DNA of 64,000 nt from an uncultured Rhodospirillaceae bacterium. GTDB lineage: Bacteria; Pseudomonadota; Alphaproteobacteria; Azospirillales; Azospirillaceae. Location: contig CALBDS010000046.1 of the NCBI GenBank assembly GCA_937927415.1, positions 1 to 64,000 on the forward strand, in the 5' to 3' direction. The notes beneath the pieces were generated by a model. That model was not told the origin of the DNA. It searched no databases and saw nothing but the letters and a program-made list of their open reading frames with translations. Below are positions 34,098 to 48,321 of the stretch, in pieces; the stretch's first letter is position 1; each line of letters begins with the position of its first letter. The position numbers and the translations under genes are program-made.

Positions 34098-36260
34098 CTA
34101 CCGCGTCTCAGGCGCCTCCACCAGTTGAAGCACCAGGACCGCCGGGCCGTCCACGTCAACGGCCTTGCCGTTCAGGATCATGCGCCCGTCGCCCTCGCCA
34201 TCGGCCACCCGCGTGTCCAGCAGGCAGCGCCAGCCCCGCCCGCCCGGCACCGTGGGCATGGTGAAGGAAACCACCCCCGGGTGGGCGTTGAGCACGATCA
34301 GCAGCACCGAATCATCGAGAGAGCGCCCGTCCGGCGCCTGATACCGGCCGGCATGACCGTTGAGCAGCAGCCCCACCGTGCGCGCGTGGGGCATCCGCCA
34401 TTGCTCCGCGGTCTTTTCCCGCCCGTCGGGGGCATACCACGCGATGTCCTTCAGCCCCGCCGGACAGGTCACCCGCCCATGCAGGAAGATCGGACGGCGC
34501 AGCACCGGATGCACCGCCCGCAGCGCCGTCAGGCGGCGCACGAACGTCGCCATGGCCTGGGTGTCGGCGTCCTCCAGCCGCGACCAGTCGAGCCACGTCA
34601 ACTCGTTGTCCTGGCAATAGGCGTTGTTGTTGCCCTGCTGCGTCTGGCCCAGCTCGTCACCGGCCAGCAGCATGGGCGTGCCCTGCGACAGCAGCAGCGT
34701 CGCCAGCAGGTTGCGGCGCTGGCGGTCGCGGAGCGCACGGACGGCGGGGTTGTCGGTCGGCCCCTCCGCCCCGTGATTGCTGGAATAGTTGGCGGAATGG
34801 CCGTCGCGGTTGCCCTCGCCGTTCGCCAGATTGTGCTTGTCGTTGTAGGAGACGAGATCGGCGAGCGTGAAGCCGTCGTGGGCGGTGATGAAGTTGACCG
34901 ACGCCCACGGGCGCCGTCCCCGCTTGTCGAACAGGTCCGACGACCCGGCCACCCGCCCGGCCAGTTCCGGCAGCATGCCGTCGTCGCCGCGCCAGAACCG
35001 CCGCACCGTGTCGCGGTAGCGGTCGTTCCATTCCGACCAGCCGGGGGGAAAATTGCCCACCTGATAGCCGCCGGGGCCGACATCCCACGGTTCGGAGATC
35101 AGCTTGACCCCGGTCAGCACCGGATCCTGCCGCACGGCGTCGAGAAAGCCGCTGCCCTGGTCGAAACCGTGGGGTTCGCGCCCGAGGATGGTGGCGAGAT
35201 CGAAGCGGAACCCGTCCACATGCATCTCCGACACCCAATAGCGCAGGCTGTCCATCACCATCTGCAGCACCCGCGGGTGCGACAGGTTCAGCGTGTTGCC
35301 GGTGCCGGTGTCGTTGATGTAATAGCGCCGGTCCTCCGGCACCAGCCGGTAATAGGACGCGTTGTCGATGCCCTTGAGCGACAGGGTGGGGCCAAGGTGG
35401 TTGCCCTCGCCCGTGTGGTTGTAGACCACATCCAGGATCACCTCGATCCCGGCGTCGTGCAGGCGGGCGACCATGGTCTTGAATTCCGACACCACGCCGG
35501 TGGCCAGATAGCGGGGTTCGGGGGCGAAGAAGCCGATGGAATTGTAGCCCCAGTAATTGTGCAGCCCCTGCCCCACCAAATGGCGGTCGTCGGTGAAGGC
35601 GTGGACCGGCAGCAACTCCACCGCCGTGATTCCCAGCGCCTTCATATGCGCGATCACCGCCGGGGTGGACAGGCCGGCGCAGGTGCCGCGGGCCTGGGGC
35701 GGCACGCCCGGATGCAGCATGGTGAAGCCGCGGACATGGGTTTCGTAAATGATGGTGTCGGGCCACGGCACGTTCGGCCGCCGTTCCTGCCCCCAGGTGA
35801 AGGCGTTGTCCACCACCCGGCATTTGGGCATGGACCGGGCGTTGTCCCGCCGGTCGAAGGACAGATCCTCCCGCCCCGAACCGACGCGGTAGCCATAGTG
35901 GGTATCGGACCATTTGATGGTGCCGAACAGCGCCTTGGCGTACGGGTCCAGCAGCAGCTTGTTGGGGTTGAAACGGTGCCCGACGGCGGGGTCGTACGGC
36001 CCATAGACACGATAGCCGTACAGTTGCCCCGGCTGCACGTCGGGCAGGTAGCCGTGCCACACCTCGTCCGTGTATTCGGGCAGAATGATGCGGTCGGTTT
36101 CCTTCTGCCCGGTGGAATCGAACAGGCAGAGTTCCACCTTTTCCGCGTGAGCGGAAAACAGGGCGAAGTTCACCCCATGCCCGTCCCAACTGGCCCCCAG
36201 CGGATAGGGGCGCCCCGGACGGACGGCGGGCCGTGCGGCCCCGGTGCTGCGGATGGGCAA
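34098..36260 (-). CDS. glgX: Glycogen debranching enzyme GlgX
   Basis: A 720-residue GH13 isoamylase-type debranching enzyme that hydrolyses alpha-1,6 branches of glycogen. An N-terminal CBM48 (YPLGASWDGHGVNFALFSAHAEKVELCLFD) precedes the barrel with IYETHVRGFT, LDVVYNHTGEGN, nucleophile in VDGFRFDLATILGRE, acid in KLISEPWDVGPGGYQ and INF-like SVNFITAHDGFTLADLVSYN. PMLLAGDELGQTQQGNNNAYCQDNE is the GlgX hallmark. Start chosen at the TTG 36260 with GGAG upstream; the frame extends to a GTG at 36329 lacking a ribosome site. Last gene of the treS-glgB-glgX group, 167 bases after glgB. Confidence 0.93.
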   Translation of the reverse strand: MPIRSTGAARPAVRPGRPYPLGASWDGHGVNFALFSAHAEKVELCLFDSTGQKETDRIILPEYTDEVWHGYLPDVQPGQLYGYRVYGPYDPAVGHRFNPNKLLLDPYAKALFGTIKWSDTHYGYRVGSGREDLSFDRRDNARSMPKCRVVDNAFTWGQERRPNVPWPDTIIYETHVRGFTMLHPGVPPQARGTCAGLSTPAVIAHMKALGITAVELLPVHAFTDDRHLVGQGLHNYWGYNSIGFFAPEPRYLATGVVSEFKTMVARLHDAGIEVILDVVYNHTGEGNHLGPTLSLKGIDNASYYRLVPEDRRYYINDTGTGNTLNLSHPRVLQMVMDSLRYWVSEMHVDGFRFDLATILGREPHGFDQGSGFLDAVRQDPVLTGVKLISEPWDVGPGGYQVGNFPPGWSEWNDRYRDTVRRFWRGDDGMLPELAGRVAGSSDLFDKRGRRPWASVNFITAHDGFTLADLVSYNDKHNLANGEGNRDGHSANYSSNHGAEGPTDNPAVRALRDRQRRNLLATLLLSQGTPMLLAGDELGQTQQGNNNAYCQDNELTWLDWSRLEDADTQAMATFVRRLTALRAVHPVLRRPIFLHGRVTCPAGLKDIAWYAPDGREKTAEQWRMPHARTVGLLLNGHAGRYQAPDGRSLDDSVLLIVLNAHPGVVSFTMPTVPGGRGWRCLLDTRVADGEGDGRMILNGKAVDVDGPAVLVLQLVEAPETR

Positions 36261-36427
36261 GGGTTCACTCCGGCTGTGGCTGGGGCTGAGGGCTGGAGAC
36301 GGGTTATGATGGCCTCTCCTGCCCGGCACGACGATCGATCGCGTGTGAGGCAGGGATCAATGCCACCAAAAAGCAATAAAATCTCCCGTCACCCAGCGTC
36401 AAGCCACGGCTTTCCGCAACATTTCCG

Positions 36428-42056
<5,629 letters not shown>

Positions 42057-42233
42057 GGCGGCCGTTTCGTGGTTCGACTGTGAAACCACGGTAACACCCC
42101 GGCGCGGCAAAGGTTGCGCTGGGGGGTGAAAAATCCACGTCTTTTCTTCCGTCGTAAACTTGCGTGTCTGACGCAGAGTTCGGCGCGGTAGTCGGACTTG
42201 CGGGGGGCTTTCTCCCGCAAGCCCGCGCATGGC

Positions 42234-42671
42234 TTATGTCTCCGGCCAGAAAGAGGCGTCCATGATCTGCTCGAACGTCCACGGGCATTCCGTGGGAAAT
42301 GTCTCTTCCGGCAAGCCGGTTTCACGGGCGGCACCGATTATCGCATCACCATAGGCATCGGCCATCGTCTCGAACAGGCGGGTCTTAAGGCTCGGGTTGT
42401 CGGCGAGATGGCGGGCAACCTCTCGACGCTGCTCCTTGACCGTCAGTTGCCACGAGACGGATCGGACAACAGGTTGATAACGCCACTTCAGGAGGTGCAA
42501 AAGCAAAACCTTAAGGCGGCTGATAAGTTCGCGCTTCTCAGTCTTGCCCATGCTCTCAATTTCCTCGGCGATATGCTCGACGTCGGCAGCGGACAACTTT
42601 CCCGCCCGGAGCAACGCCGCTTGCTCGTTGGCCCAGGCGTAGAAATCGCTCTCATAGAGGCTCGTGGTCAT
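42234..42671 (-). CDS. DUF29 family protein
   Basis: A 145-residue protein of the DUF29 family, common in cyanobacteria and alphaproteobacteria and of unknown function. Hallmarks: SLYESDFYAWANEQAALLRAGKLSAADVEHIAEEIESMGKTEKRELISRLKVLLLHLLKW and a C-terminal PEETFPTECPWTFEQIMDASFWPE. No catalytic motif or membrane segment. The ATG at 42671 (MTTSLYES) is chosen; the frame runs on to 42701, but that part lies within the first CRISPR repeat. DUF29 genes are often found near mobile or defence elements, which fits its place beside the array. Confidence 0.85.
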   Translation of the reverse strand: MTTSLYESDFYAWANEQAALLRAGKLSAADVEHIAEEIESMGKTEKRELISRLKVLLLHLLKWRYQPVVRSVSWQLTVKEQRREVARHLADNPSLKTRLFETMADAYGDAIIGAARETGLPEETFPTECPWTFEQIMDASFWPET

Positions 42672-42693
42672 TTTGCAAGCTCCCCAATGTCGA

Positions 42694-43088
42694 GGGTTCA
42701 TCCCTGCGGGTGCAGGGGCAACGACGAACCCGAGAAGGCCGAGCCGCCGTAGAAGGGTTCATCCCTGCGGGTGCAGGGGCAACGGGTCTTGGAAATACAG
42801 GGGTTGCTTGCCGTAGGGTTCATCCCTGCGGGTGCAGGGGCAACGCGGCGGACTTCCCGACGCGAACCATTCTGCTGGGTTCATCCCTGCGGGTGCAGGG
42901 GCAACATAATGGTGATGAAAATTATGCTGAGAAAAAGGGGTTCATCCCTGCGGGTGCAGGGGCAACGGTAGTTGCCGCTGCCGTCCTGGGCAAAGACCGG
43001 GTTCATCCCTGCGGGTGCAGGGGCAACGGACTTAGGTCGCTTGGTCGCTGCTCAGTTGCGGGTTCATCCCTGCGGGTGCAGGGGCAAC
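42694..43088 (-). CRISPR. CRISPR array, type I-E-like, 7 repeats and 6 spacers
   Basis: Seven identical 29-base repeats start at 42694, 42755, 42816, 42877, 42938, 42999 and 43060, exactly 61 bases apart, leaving six 32-base spacers with unrelated sequences. The repeat has a CCCTGC-GGGT-GCAGGG hairpin core. Read on the minus strand it begins GTTGCCCCTGC and ends GGATGAACCC, matching the E. coli type I-E repeat (GTGTTCCCC ... GGATAAACCG) at about 20 of 29 positions. The array is therefore probably transcribed leftward from an AT-rich leader at its right end. All seven repeats are undegraded. No cas gene is in the window. Confidence 0.97.
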
Positions 43089-43386
43089 CGTTCTTCCAGT
43101 GCATTGGAAAAGAACGATATTTTTTGAAAAGACTTGCAGTGATCTTTTCCTATTCTTCCTAAACGCAAATAAAGCAAGAAACGTCAGGGCAAAAACCATC
43201 CCGAAATCGGTATTGCTGCCGACAACATTGCAGGTTTTACCTGACCTCATCATTCCCCGGTCCCACCGCAACCATCAGGGTGGGGAAAGGCGCATCATTC
43301 ACGATGTCCAAGAGCCGGGGATACCCGATCCACTCGGGCGAGCATACCTTCGGCACCCCCGGCAAGGGAAGCCCCGGTGCGGGATA
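43089..43386 (-). promoter_or_regulatory. Putative CRISPR leader and gene-free spacer
   Basis: About 300 bases without a gene between the last repeat and the HNH gene end. The first 120 bases next to the array are AT-rich, with GAAAAGAACG and runs of T and A, as expected of a leader with a promoter pointing into the array. The stretch further right (43250-43386) is GC-rich and featureless. Confidence 0.55.
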
Positions 43387-43740
43387 TCACCCCTTCAGCG
43401 CCGCCACCGCACGGGCGACGGTCACCCACTCCTGCCCCGGTTCGGCTGCGGCCAGGGCGGTGATGGGCGGCCACAGGCCCAGACGGCTGCCGCGGCGCTG
43501 CCGCATCAGACGGGCGATCTCCTCCGGCGTGGGCAGCCGGTCGCCCTTCATCCGGTTGCAGCGGCGGTGCGCCAGCACCACGTTGCCCGGCGTGTTGATC
43601 CCGCCATAGGCGGCGGGGATCACATGGTCGAAGGTGGCCTTGGCCCCCACCGGCTCGCCGCAGTAGAAACAGCGCCCGCCCTGGAGGATGTCCATCAGCC
43701 GGGCATCCTCCCGCGTTACGGCGGGCGCCGGAGCGGTCAC
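43387..43740 (-). CDS. HNH endonuclease domain protein coupled to rimO
   Basis: A 117-residue small HNH nuclease. The motif is clear: zinc-type Cys pair GRCFYCGEPV, then ATFDHVIPAAYGGINTPGNVVLAHRRCNRMKGDRLP with the DH, N and H/C residues in order. The remaining C-terminal 45 residues are unremarkable. Start at GTG 43740 overlaps the rimO stop as GTGA; a GTG at 43764 is the longer alternative. It is co-transcribed with rimO. It is 300 bases from the CRISPR leader but points away from any cas context. Function could be DNA repair, a restriction remnant or defence. Confidence 0.85.
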   Translation of the reverse strand: MTAPAPAVTREDARLMDILQGGRCFYCGEPVGAKATFDHVIPAAYGGINTPGNVVLAHRRCNRMKGDRLPTPEEIARLMRQRRGSRLGLWPPITALAAAEPGQEWVTVARAVAALKG

Positions 43741-45074
43741 TCCGCCCGCTCCACCGATCCCCACAGGTCGTATTCGTCGGCGTGCTCGATCACCACGTCC
43801 ACGATGTCGCCGGGCTTCACGTTGGTTTCGCCGTTCAGGAAGACGTTGCCGTCGATTTCGGGGGCGTCGGCATAGCTGCGGCCGATCGCACCTTCCTCAT
43901 CCACCTCGTCGATCAGAACGCCCAGCGTCCAGCCGACCTTCTTCGCCAGCCGTTCGGCGCTGATGGCCTTCTGCGCTTCCATGAAACGCTCCCAGCGTTC
44001 CTGTTTCACCTCTTCCGGCACAGCACCGGGCAGGCTGTTGGCCTCGGCCCCGTCCACCGGCTCGTACTTGAAACAGCCCACGCGGTCCAGTTGCGCCTCT
44101 TTGAGCCAGTCGAGCAGGAAGGTGAAATCCTCCTCCGTCTCGCCGGGGAAACCGACGATGAAGGTGGAGCGCAGCGCCAGTTCGGGACACGTCTCCCGCC
44201 AGCCGCGAATCCGGTCAAGCTGCTTTTCCTGGGCCGCGGGACGGCGCATGGCCTTCAGAACGGTGGGGGATGCGTGCTGGAACGGGATGTCAAGATAGGG
44301 AAGGATGCGCCCCTCCGCCATCAGCGGGATCACCTCGTCCACATGAGGATAGGGGTAGACGTAGTGCAGCCGGACCCACAGATCGAAATTCGCCAGTTCC
44401 CGACAAAGGTCGGCAAAGCGGGTGCGCACCGTGCGGTCGTACCACGGGCGTTCGGCGTAGCGCAGATCCTGGCCGTAGGCGCTGGTGTCCTGGGAGATCA
44501 CCAGCAACTCCTTCACCCCGGCGGTGGCCAGCTTTTCCGCTTCCCGTAGCACCTGATCCACCGGGCGGCTGACCAGATCGCCCCGCAGCGACGGGATGAT
44601 GCAGAAGGTGCAGCGGTTGTGGCAGCCCTCGGAAATCTTCAGATAGGCGTAATGGCGCGGCGTCAGGCGGATGCCCTGGGGGGGGAGCAGATCGACGAAG
44701 GGGTCGTGGGCCGGGGGGGCCGCCTCGTGCACCGCCTTCACCACCTCTTCATACTGGTGGGGGCCGGTGACGGCCATCACGCCGGGGTGGGCCTTGCGGA
44801 TGGCGTCGGGGTCGCCGCCCATGCAGCCGGTGACGATCACCCGCCCGTTTTCCTTGATCGCTTCGCCGATGGCGTCCAGCGATTCCTTCTTGGCGCTGTC
44901 GATGAAGCCGCAGGTGTTGACGATCACCGCGTCGGCACCGTCGTAGCTGCCGGAAATCTCGTACCCCTCGGCGCGCAGGCGGGTGAGGATGCGTTCGGAA
45001 TCGACCAGCGCCTTGGGGCAACCAAGGCTGACGATGCCCACACGCGGGGCGGGCTTGGGGGCGGGTGTGCTCAT
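43737..45074 (-). CDS. rimO: Ribosomal protein S12 methylthiotransferase RimO
   Basis: A 445-residue radical-SAM methylthiotransferase that modifies Asp88 of ribosomal protein S12. N-terminal UPF0004 domain with cluster cysteines (VSLGCPKALVDSE, VNTCGFID, VTGCMGG), the radical-SAM motif in ISEGCHNRCTFCIIPSLRG, and a C-terminal TRAM domain (GEVDEEG-like LIDEVDEEGAIGRSYADAPEIDGNVFL). VSLGCPKALVDSE and SEGCHNRCTFC are RimO-specific rather than MiaB. ATG at 45074 is preferred over an upstream in-frame start at 45116 because homology starts after it. Confidence 0.96.
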   Translation of the reverse strand: MSTPAPKPAPRVGIVSLGCPKALVDSERILTRLRAEGYEISGSYDGADAVIVNTCGFIDSAKKESLDAIGEAIKENGRVIVTGCMGGDPDAIRKAHPGVMAVTGPHQYEEVVKAVHEAAPPAHDPFVDLLPPQGIRLTPRHYAYLKISEGCHNRCTFCIIPSLRGDLVSRPVDQVLREAEKLATAGVKELLVISQDTSAYGQDLRYAERPWYDRTVRTRFADLCRELANFDLWVRLHYVYPYPHVDEVIPLMAEGRILPYLDIPFQHASPTVLKAMRRPAAQEKQLDRIRGWRETCPELALRSTFIVGFPGETEEDFTFLLDWLKEAQLDRVGCFKYEPVDGAEANSLPGAVPEEVKQERWERFMEAQKAISAERLAKKVGWTLGVLIDEVDEEGAIGRSYADAPEIDGNVFLNGETNVKPGDIVDVVIEHADEYDLWGSVERAE

Positions 45075-45459
45075 AGGGGGTCCGTGTGACGCGCCAGGAT
45101 GCTGTTCAACGCGCATATATAGATGTTTCCGCCCGGCGCGCCAGCGTTTCGGCCCGTCCGGCCCGGCGGTCCACCCATGCGGCGGGCACGGCGACCCTTG
45201 GCCGGTGCGACAATTAGAACCAACCCCTTCGCCTTTAAAACATTTTCGTCATGAAGTCTCTATAATATCCTAAACATACGTTAACGGAACAAGTGCTTAC
45301 AGGTCATCACGAGGCTGGACAAATTTGATAATTTCCGATAAGGAAACTCGTACAGTGACGTAACCATTTGCCCCACCAATTTGCACAGAAACCGCCGATT
45401 TTCGTCCCTGCTCGCCGCCTTCCCCTCCCCGGCGAACGACCGTTCAAAAGGCGTCCCGT
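45075..45459. promoter_or_regulatory. Divergent rimO/marR intergenic region, AT-rich
   Basis: A 385-base gap that drops sharply in GC between 45230 and 45360. TATAAT at 45261-45266 is a -10 candidate for the rightward MarR gene. AAATTTGATAATTT near 45320 is an AT-rich imperfect palindrome of the type bound by MarR proteins, possibly for autorepression. A 66-codon minus-strand frame (45281-45481) crosses the MarR start and is not believed. Confidence 0.4.
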
Positions 45460-45924
45460 ATGGCTTCCGCTTCTCCCTCATCCTTCGCTCCCGCCCAGGC
45501 CATGGCCCCCGCCCAGGCCATTGCCGAAGTGATGCTGCACATCGGCCATATCGCCGACAGCATGGGCTATTCGCACGGCCTGAAACCGTCCCAGTGGACG
45601 GCCCTGCGCTATTTCGCCAGCGCCAATCCCAGCCAGCGCACCGTGTCGTCCTTTGCCGATTTCCACGCCACCACCCGCGGCGCCGCCTCCCAGACGGTCG
45701 AGGTGCTGGTCAGCAAGGGCCTGCTGACCCGCATGCCGGTGCCGGAGGACCGCCGGGTCATTCATCTGCACCCCACCCAGCAGGCGCTGGACCTGTTGCA
45801 GCACGACCCGCTGAAGGACTTCGCCGCCGTCATCGCCGGCCTGCCGGACGAGGAGCGGTTCTCCCTGGCCGACGCGCTGACCCAGGTGCTGCGCGGGCTG
45901 CTGGAAAGCCGTCAGGTGGCATAA
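45460..45924 (+). CDS. MarR-family transcriptional regulator
   Basis: A 154-residue winged-helix regulator. After an Ala/Pro-rich lead comes the dimerisation helix (IAEVMLHIGHIADSMGYSHGL), the helix-turn-helix (VSSFADFHATTRGAASQTVEVLVSKGLLTR) and the wing (MPVPEDRRVIHLHPTQQALDLL) with the Asp-Arg-Arg signature. No adjacent gene is an obvious target: rimO is divergent and pyrB follows 94 bases on. Ligand unknown. Start ATG 45460; a second ATG at residue 15 is possible. Confidence 0.88.
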   Translation: MASASPSSFAPAQAMAPAQAIAEVMLHIGHIADSMGYSHGLKPSQWTALRYFASANPSQRTVSSFADFHATTRGAASQTVEVLVSKGLLTRMPVPEDRRVIHLHPTQQALDLLQHDPLKDFAAVIAGLPDEERFSLADALTQVLRGLLESRQVA

Positions 45925-46018
45925 GGCGCGGGCACCGGATCGCCCACGGTCCCGCATGGGAGATGGCTGGTGCGCGCCCTCTTGCGGCACGGTAACGGCG
46001 CTTCTATAGTCCCGGCCC

Positions 46019-47002
46019 ATGACTGCAACACCCGCCCCCGCCCCGTCGTTTCCGCATCGTCACCTGCTCGGGATCGAGGGGTTGACCGCGGCCCAAATCA
46101 CCCAGGTTCTCGACCTTGCCGACGGCTATGTCGAGCACAGCCGCCGGCCGGAACGCAAATCCGACCTGCTGCGCGGCCGGACCGTGGTGAACCTGTTCTT
46201 CGAGAACTCCACCCGCACCCGCACGTCGTTCGAACTGGCCGGCAAACGGCTCGGCGCCGACGTCATCAACATGGAGGTTCAGGCCAGTTCGGTGAAGAAG
46301 GGGGAAACCCTGATCGACACCGCCATGACGCTGAACGCCATGCACCTGGACGCGCTGGTGGTCCGCCATGCCGAATCGGGGGCGGTCAAGCTGCTGTCCG
46401 ACAAGGTGAACTGCGCCGTCATCAACGCCGGTGACGGGCATCACGAACACCCCACCCAGGCACTTCTGGACGCGCTGGCCATCCGCCGCCGGCTGGGCCG
46501 GCTGGAAGGGCTGGTGGTCGCCATCTGCGGCGACATCCTGCACAGCCGCGTGGCGCGCTCCAACATCCACCTGCTGAACGCCATGGGCGCGCATGTGCGG
46601 GTGGTCGCACCGCCGACCCTGCTGCCGCGGGCCGTGGAGCGCATGGGGGCCGAGGTCCACCACACCATGAAGACCGGGCTGAAGGACGCCGACATCATCA
46701 TGATGCTGCGCCTGCAGACCGAACGGATGAGCGGGCAGTTCGTCCCCTCGATCCGCGAGTACTTCTATTTCTACGGCCTCGATTACGACAAGCTGAAGGT
46801 CGCCAAGCCCGGCGCCCTCATCATGCACCCCGGCCCCATGAACCGCGGGGTGGAAATCGATTCGGAAGTCGCCGACGACCACAAGCGTTCGATGGTGCTG
46901 GATCAGGTGGAACTGGGCGTTGCGGTGCGCATGGCGGTTCTGGACCTGCTGACCCGCCCGGCCCGCGCCGCTTCCGCCGCCCTGTCAGGATTCGCGCCAT
47001 GA
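46019..47002 (+). CDS. pyrB: Aspartate carbamoyltransferase catalytic chain
   Basis: A 327-residue ATCase catalytic subunit forming N-carbamoyl-L-aspartate in pyrimidine synthesis. The carbamoyl-phosphate motif NLFFENSTRTRTSFELAGKRLGA, HPTQALLDALAIRRRLGRL, and the C-terminal HPGPMNRGVEIDSEVADD are all present. No pyrI regulatory gene follows; instead an inactive-looking dihydroorotase homologue overlaps by ATGA, the arrangement of dodecameric class A ATCases such as in Pseudomonas, where the pseudo-DHOase is structurally needed. Confidence 0.97.
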   Translation: MTATPAPAPSFPHRHLLGIEGLTAAQITQVLDLADGYVEHSRRPERKSDLLRGRTVVNLFFENSTRTRTSFELAGKRLGADVINMEVQASSVKKGETLIDTAMTLNAMHLDALVVRHAESGAVKLLSDKVNCAVINAGDGHHEHPTQALLDALAIRRRLGRLEGLVVAICGDILHSRVARSNIHLLNAMGAHVRVVAPPTLLPRAVERMGAEVHHTMKTGLKDADIIMMLRLQTERMSGQFVPSIREYFYFYGLDYDKLKVAKPGALIMHPGPMNRGVEIDSEVADDHKRSMVLDQVELGVAVRMAVLDLLTRPARAASAALSGFAP

Positions 47003-48315
47003 TCGCCGCTCCCCTCACCCCTCCGGGCCGCACCGCCTACATCAACGCCCGCCTGCTGGACCCGGCCACCGGGCTGGACGCGCCGGGCGCCCTGCTGACC
47101 GAAGGCGCCAGGATCGCCGATGTCGGCCCCCGCCTGTTCGCCGACGGCGTGCCGTCGGATGTGAAGGTGGTGGATCTGGCGGGCAAGGCGCTGGCCCCCG
47201 GTCTGGTGGACATGCGGGTGCTCATCACCGAACCCGGCGGGGAACAGAACGAAACGGTGAAGAGTGCGGCCCGCGCCGCCGCCGCCGGCGGTGTGACCTC
47301 GGTCGTGTGCCTGCCCAACACCGATCCGGTGATCGACGACGTGGCCGGGATCGAGTTCATCAACCGCAAGGCCCGCGACGTCAAGCAGGTCAAGATCTAC
47401 GCCTATGGCGCGGCCACCCGCGGCACCGAGGGGCGGGAGATCACCGAAATGGGCCTGCTGGCCAACGCCGGCGCGGTGGGCTTCACCGACGGGTCCAAGA
47501 CCATCGCCAGCGCCGGCGTGATGCGGCGGGTGCTGAACTACGCCAAGGTGTTCGGCCGTCCCGTCATCCAGCACCCCGAAGAACCGACGCTGGCGTCGGG
47601 CGTGATGAACGCGGGCGAACGGGCCACGCGCCTGGGCCTGACCGGCATCCCGCGGGAAGCCGAGATCATCATGATCGAACGCGACCTGCGGCTGGTGGAA
47701 ATGACCGGCGGACGCTACCACGTCGCCCACGTCACCACCGCCGAGTCGGTGGATGTCATCCGCCGCGCCAAGGCGCGCGGGCTGGCCATCACCTGCGACA
47801 CCGCCCCCCATTACTTCGCCCTGACCGAGAACGACGTGGGCGATTACCGCACCTTCGCCAAGGTGTCGCCGCCCTTGCGCGACGAGATGGACCGCCGGGC
47901 CGTTGTCGCCGGTCTGGCCGACGGCACCATCGACGTGATCGCGTCTGACCACACGCCGCGCGACCAGGACCAGAAGCGGGTGCCGTTCTCGCAGGCCGCG
48001 TTCGGGGTGATCGGCCTGGAAACCCTGCTGCCGCTGACCCTGGAACTGGCGCACAAGAAGGCGGTGAGCCTGCTGGACGCCCTGGCCTGCGTCACCTGCC
48101 GCCCGGCGGACATCCTGTCGCTGCCGGCGGGCCGGCTGGCGGTGGGGGCCGCGGCCGATCTGGTGGTGATCGACATCGATGTGCCGTGGACGGTGGACGA
48201 GGACGCCTTCCTGTCCAAGTCCAAGAACAGCCCGTTCGGCAACCGCCCGGTGCAGGGCCGCGCCGTGCGCACCATCGTGGACGGGCGCACCGTCTGGACC
48301 CGCCAGGAAGGCTGA
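46999..48315 (+). CDS. pyrC: Dihydroorotase homologue, probably non-catalytic (PyrC'/PyrX type)
   Basis: A 438-residue amidohydrolase of the class I dihydroorotase family. The obligatory zinc motif DMHVH is replaced by DMRVL (Arg73 and Leu75), so the two metal-binding histidines are missing. Other positions are retained: GAVGFTDGSKTI, VIQHPEE, YHVAHVTTAES, CDTAPHYF and VIASDHTPRD. This pattern matches the pseudo-dihydroorotases that scaffold ATCase in other proteobacteria. Its start overlaps pyrB by ATGA, supporting a stoichiometric complex. A separate active dihydroorotase must be encoded outside this window if the inference holds. Confidence 0.92.
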   Translation: MIAAPLTPPGRTAYINARLLDPATGLDAPGALLTEGARIADVGPRLFADGVPSDVKVVDLAGKALAPGLVDMRVLITEPGGEQNETVKSAARAAAAGGVTSVVCLPNTDPVIDDVAGIEFINRKARDVKQVKIYAYGAATRGTEGREITEMGLLANAGAVGFTDGSKTIASAGVMRRVLNYAKVFGRPVIQHPEEPTLASGVMNAGERATRLGLTGIPREAEIIMIERDLRLVEMTGGRYHVAHVTTAESVDVIRRAKARGLAITCDTAPHYFALTENDVGDYRTFAKVSPPLRDEMDRRAVVAGLADGTIDVIASDHTPRDQDQKRVPFSQAAFGVIGLETLLPLTLELAHKKAVSLLDALACVTCRPADILSLPAGRLAVGAAADLVVIDIDVPWTVDEDAFLSKSKNSPFGNRPVQGRAVRTIVDGRTVWTRQEG

Positions 48316-48321
48316 CCGCCC

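Noticed and set aside
42672..42701. Ten-residue N-terminal extension of the DUF29 protein
   Set aside because: The extra codons lie in the first CRISPR repeat; family similarity begins at the ATG at 42671.
42710..43162. A 150-codon plus-strand frame through the CRISPR array
   Set aside because: It is the repeat translated over and over (IPAGAGAT units); caused by the 61-base periodicity, not a gene.
45281..45481. A 66-codon minus-strand frame upstream of the MarR gene
   Set aside because: It crosses the MarR start codon in antisense and lies in the AT-rich promoter region.
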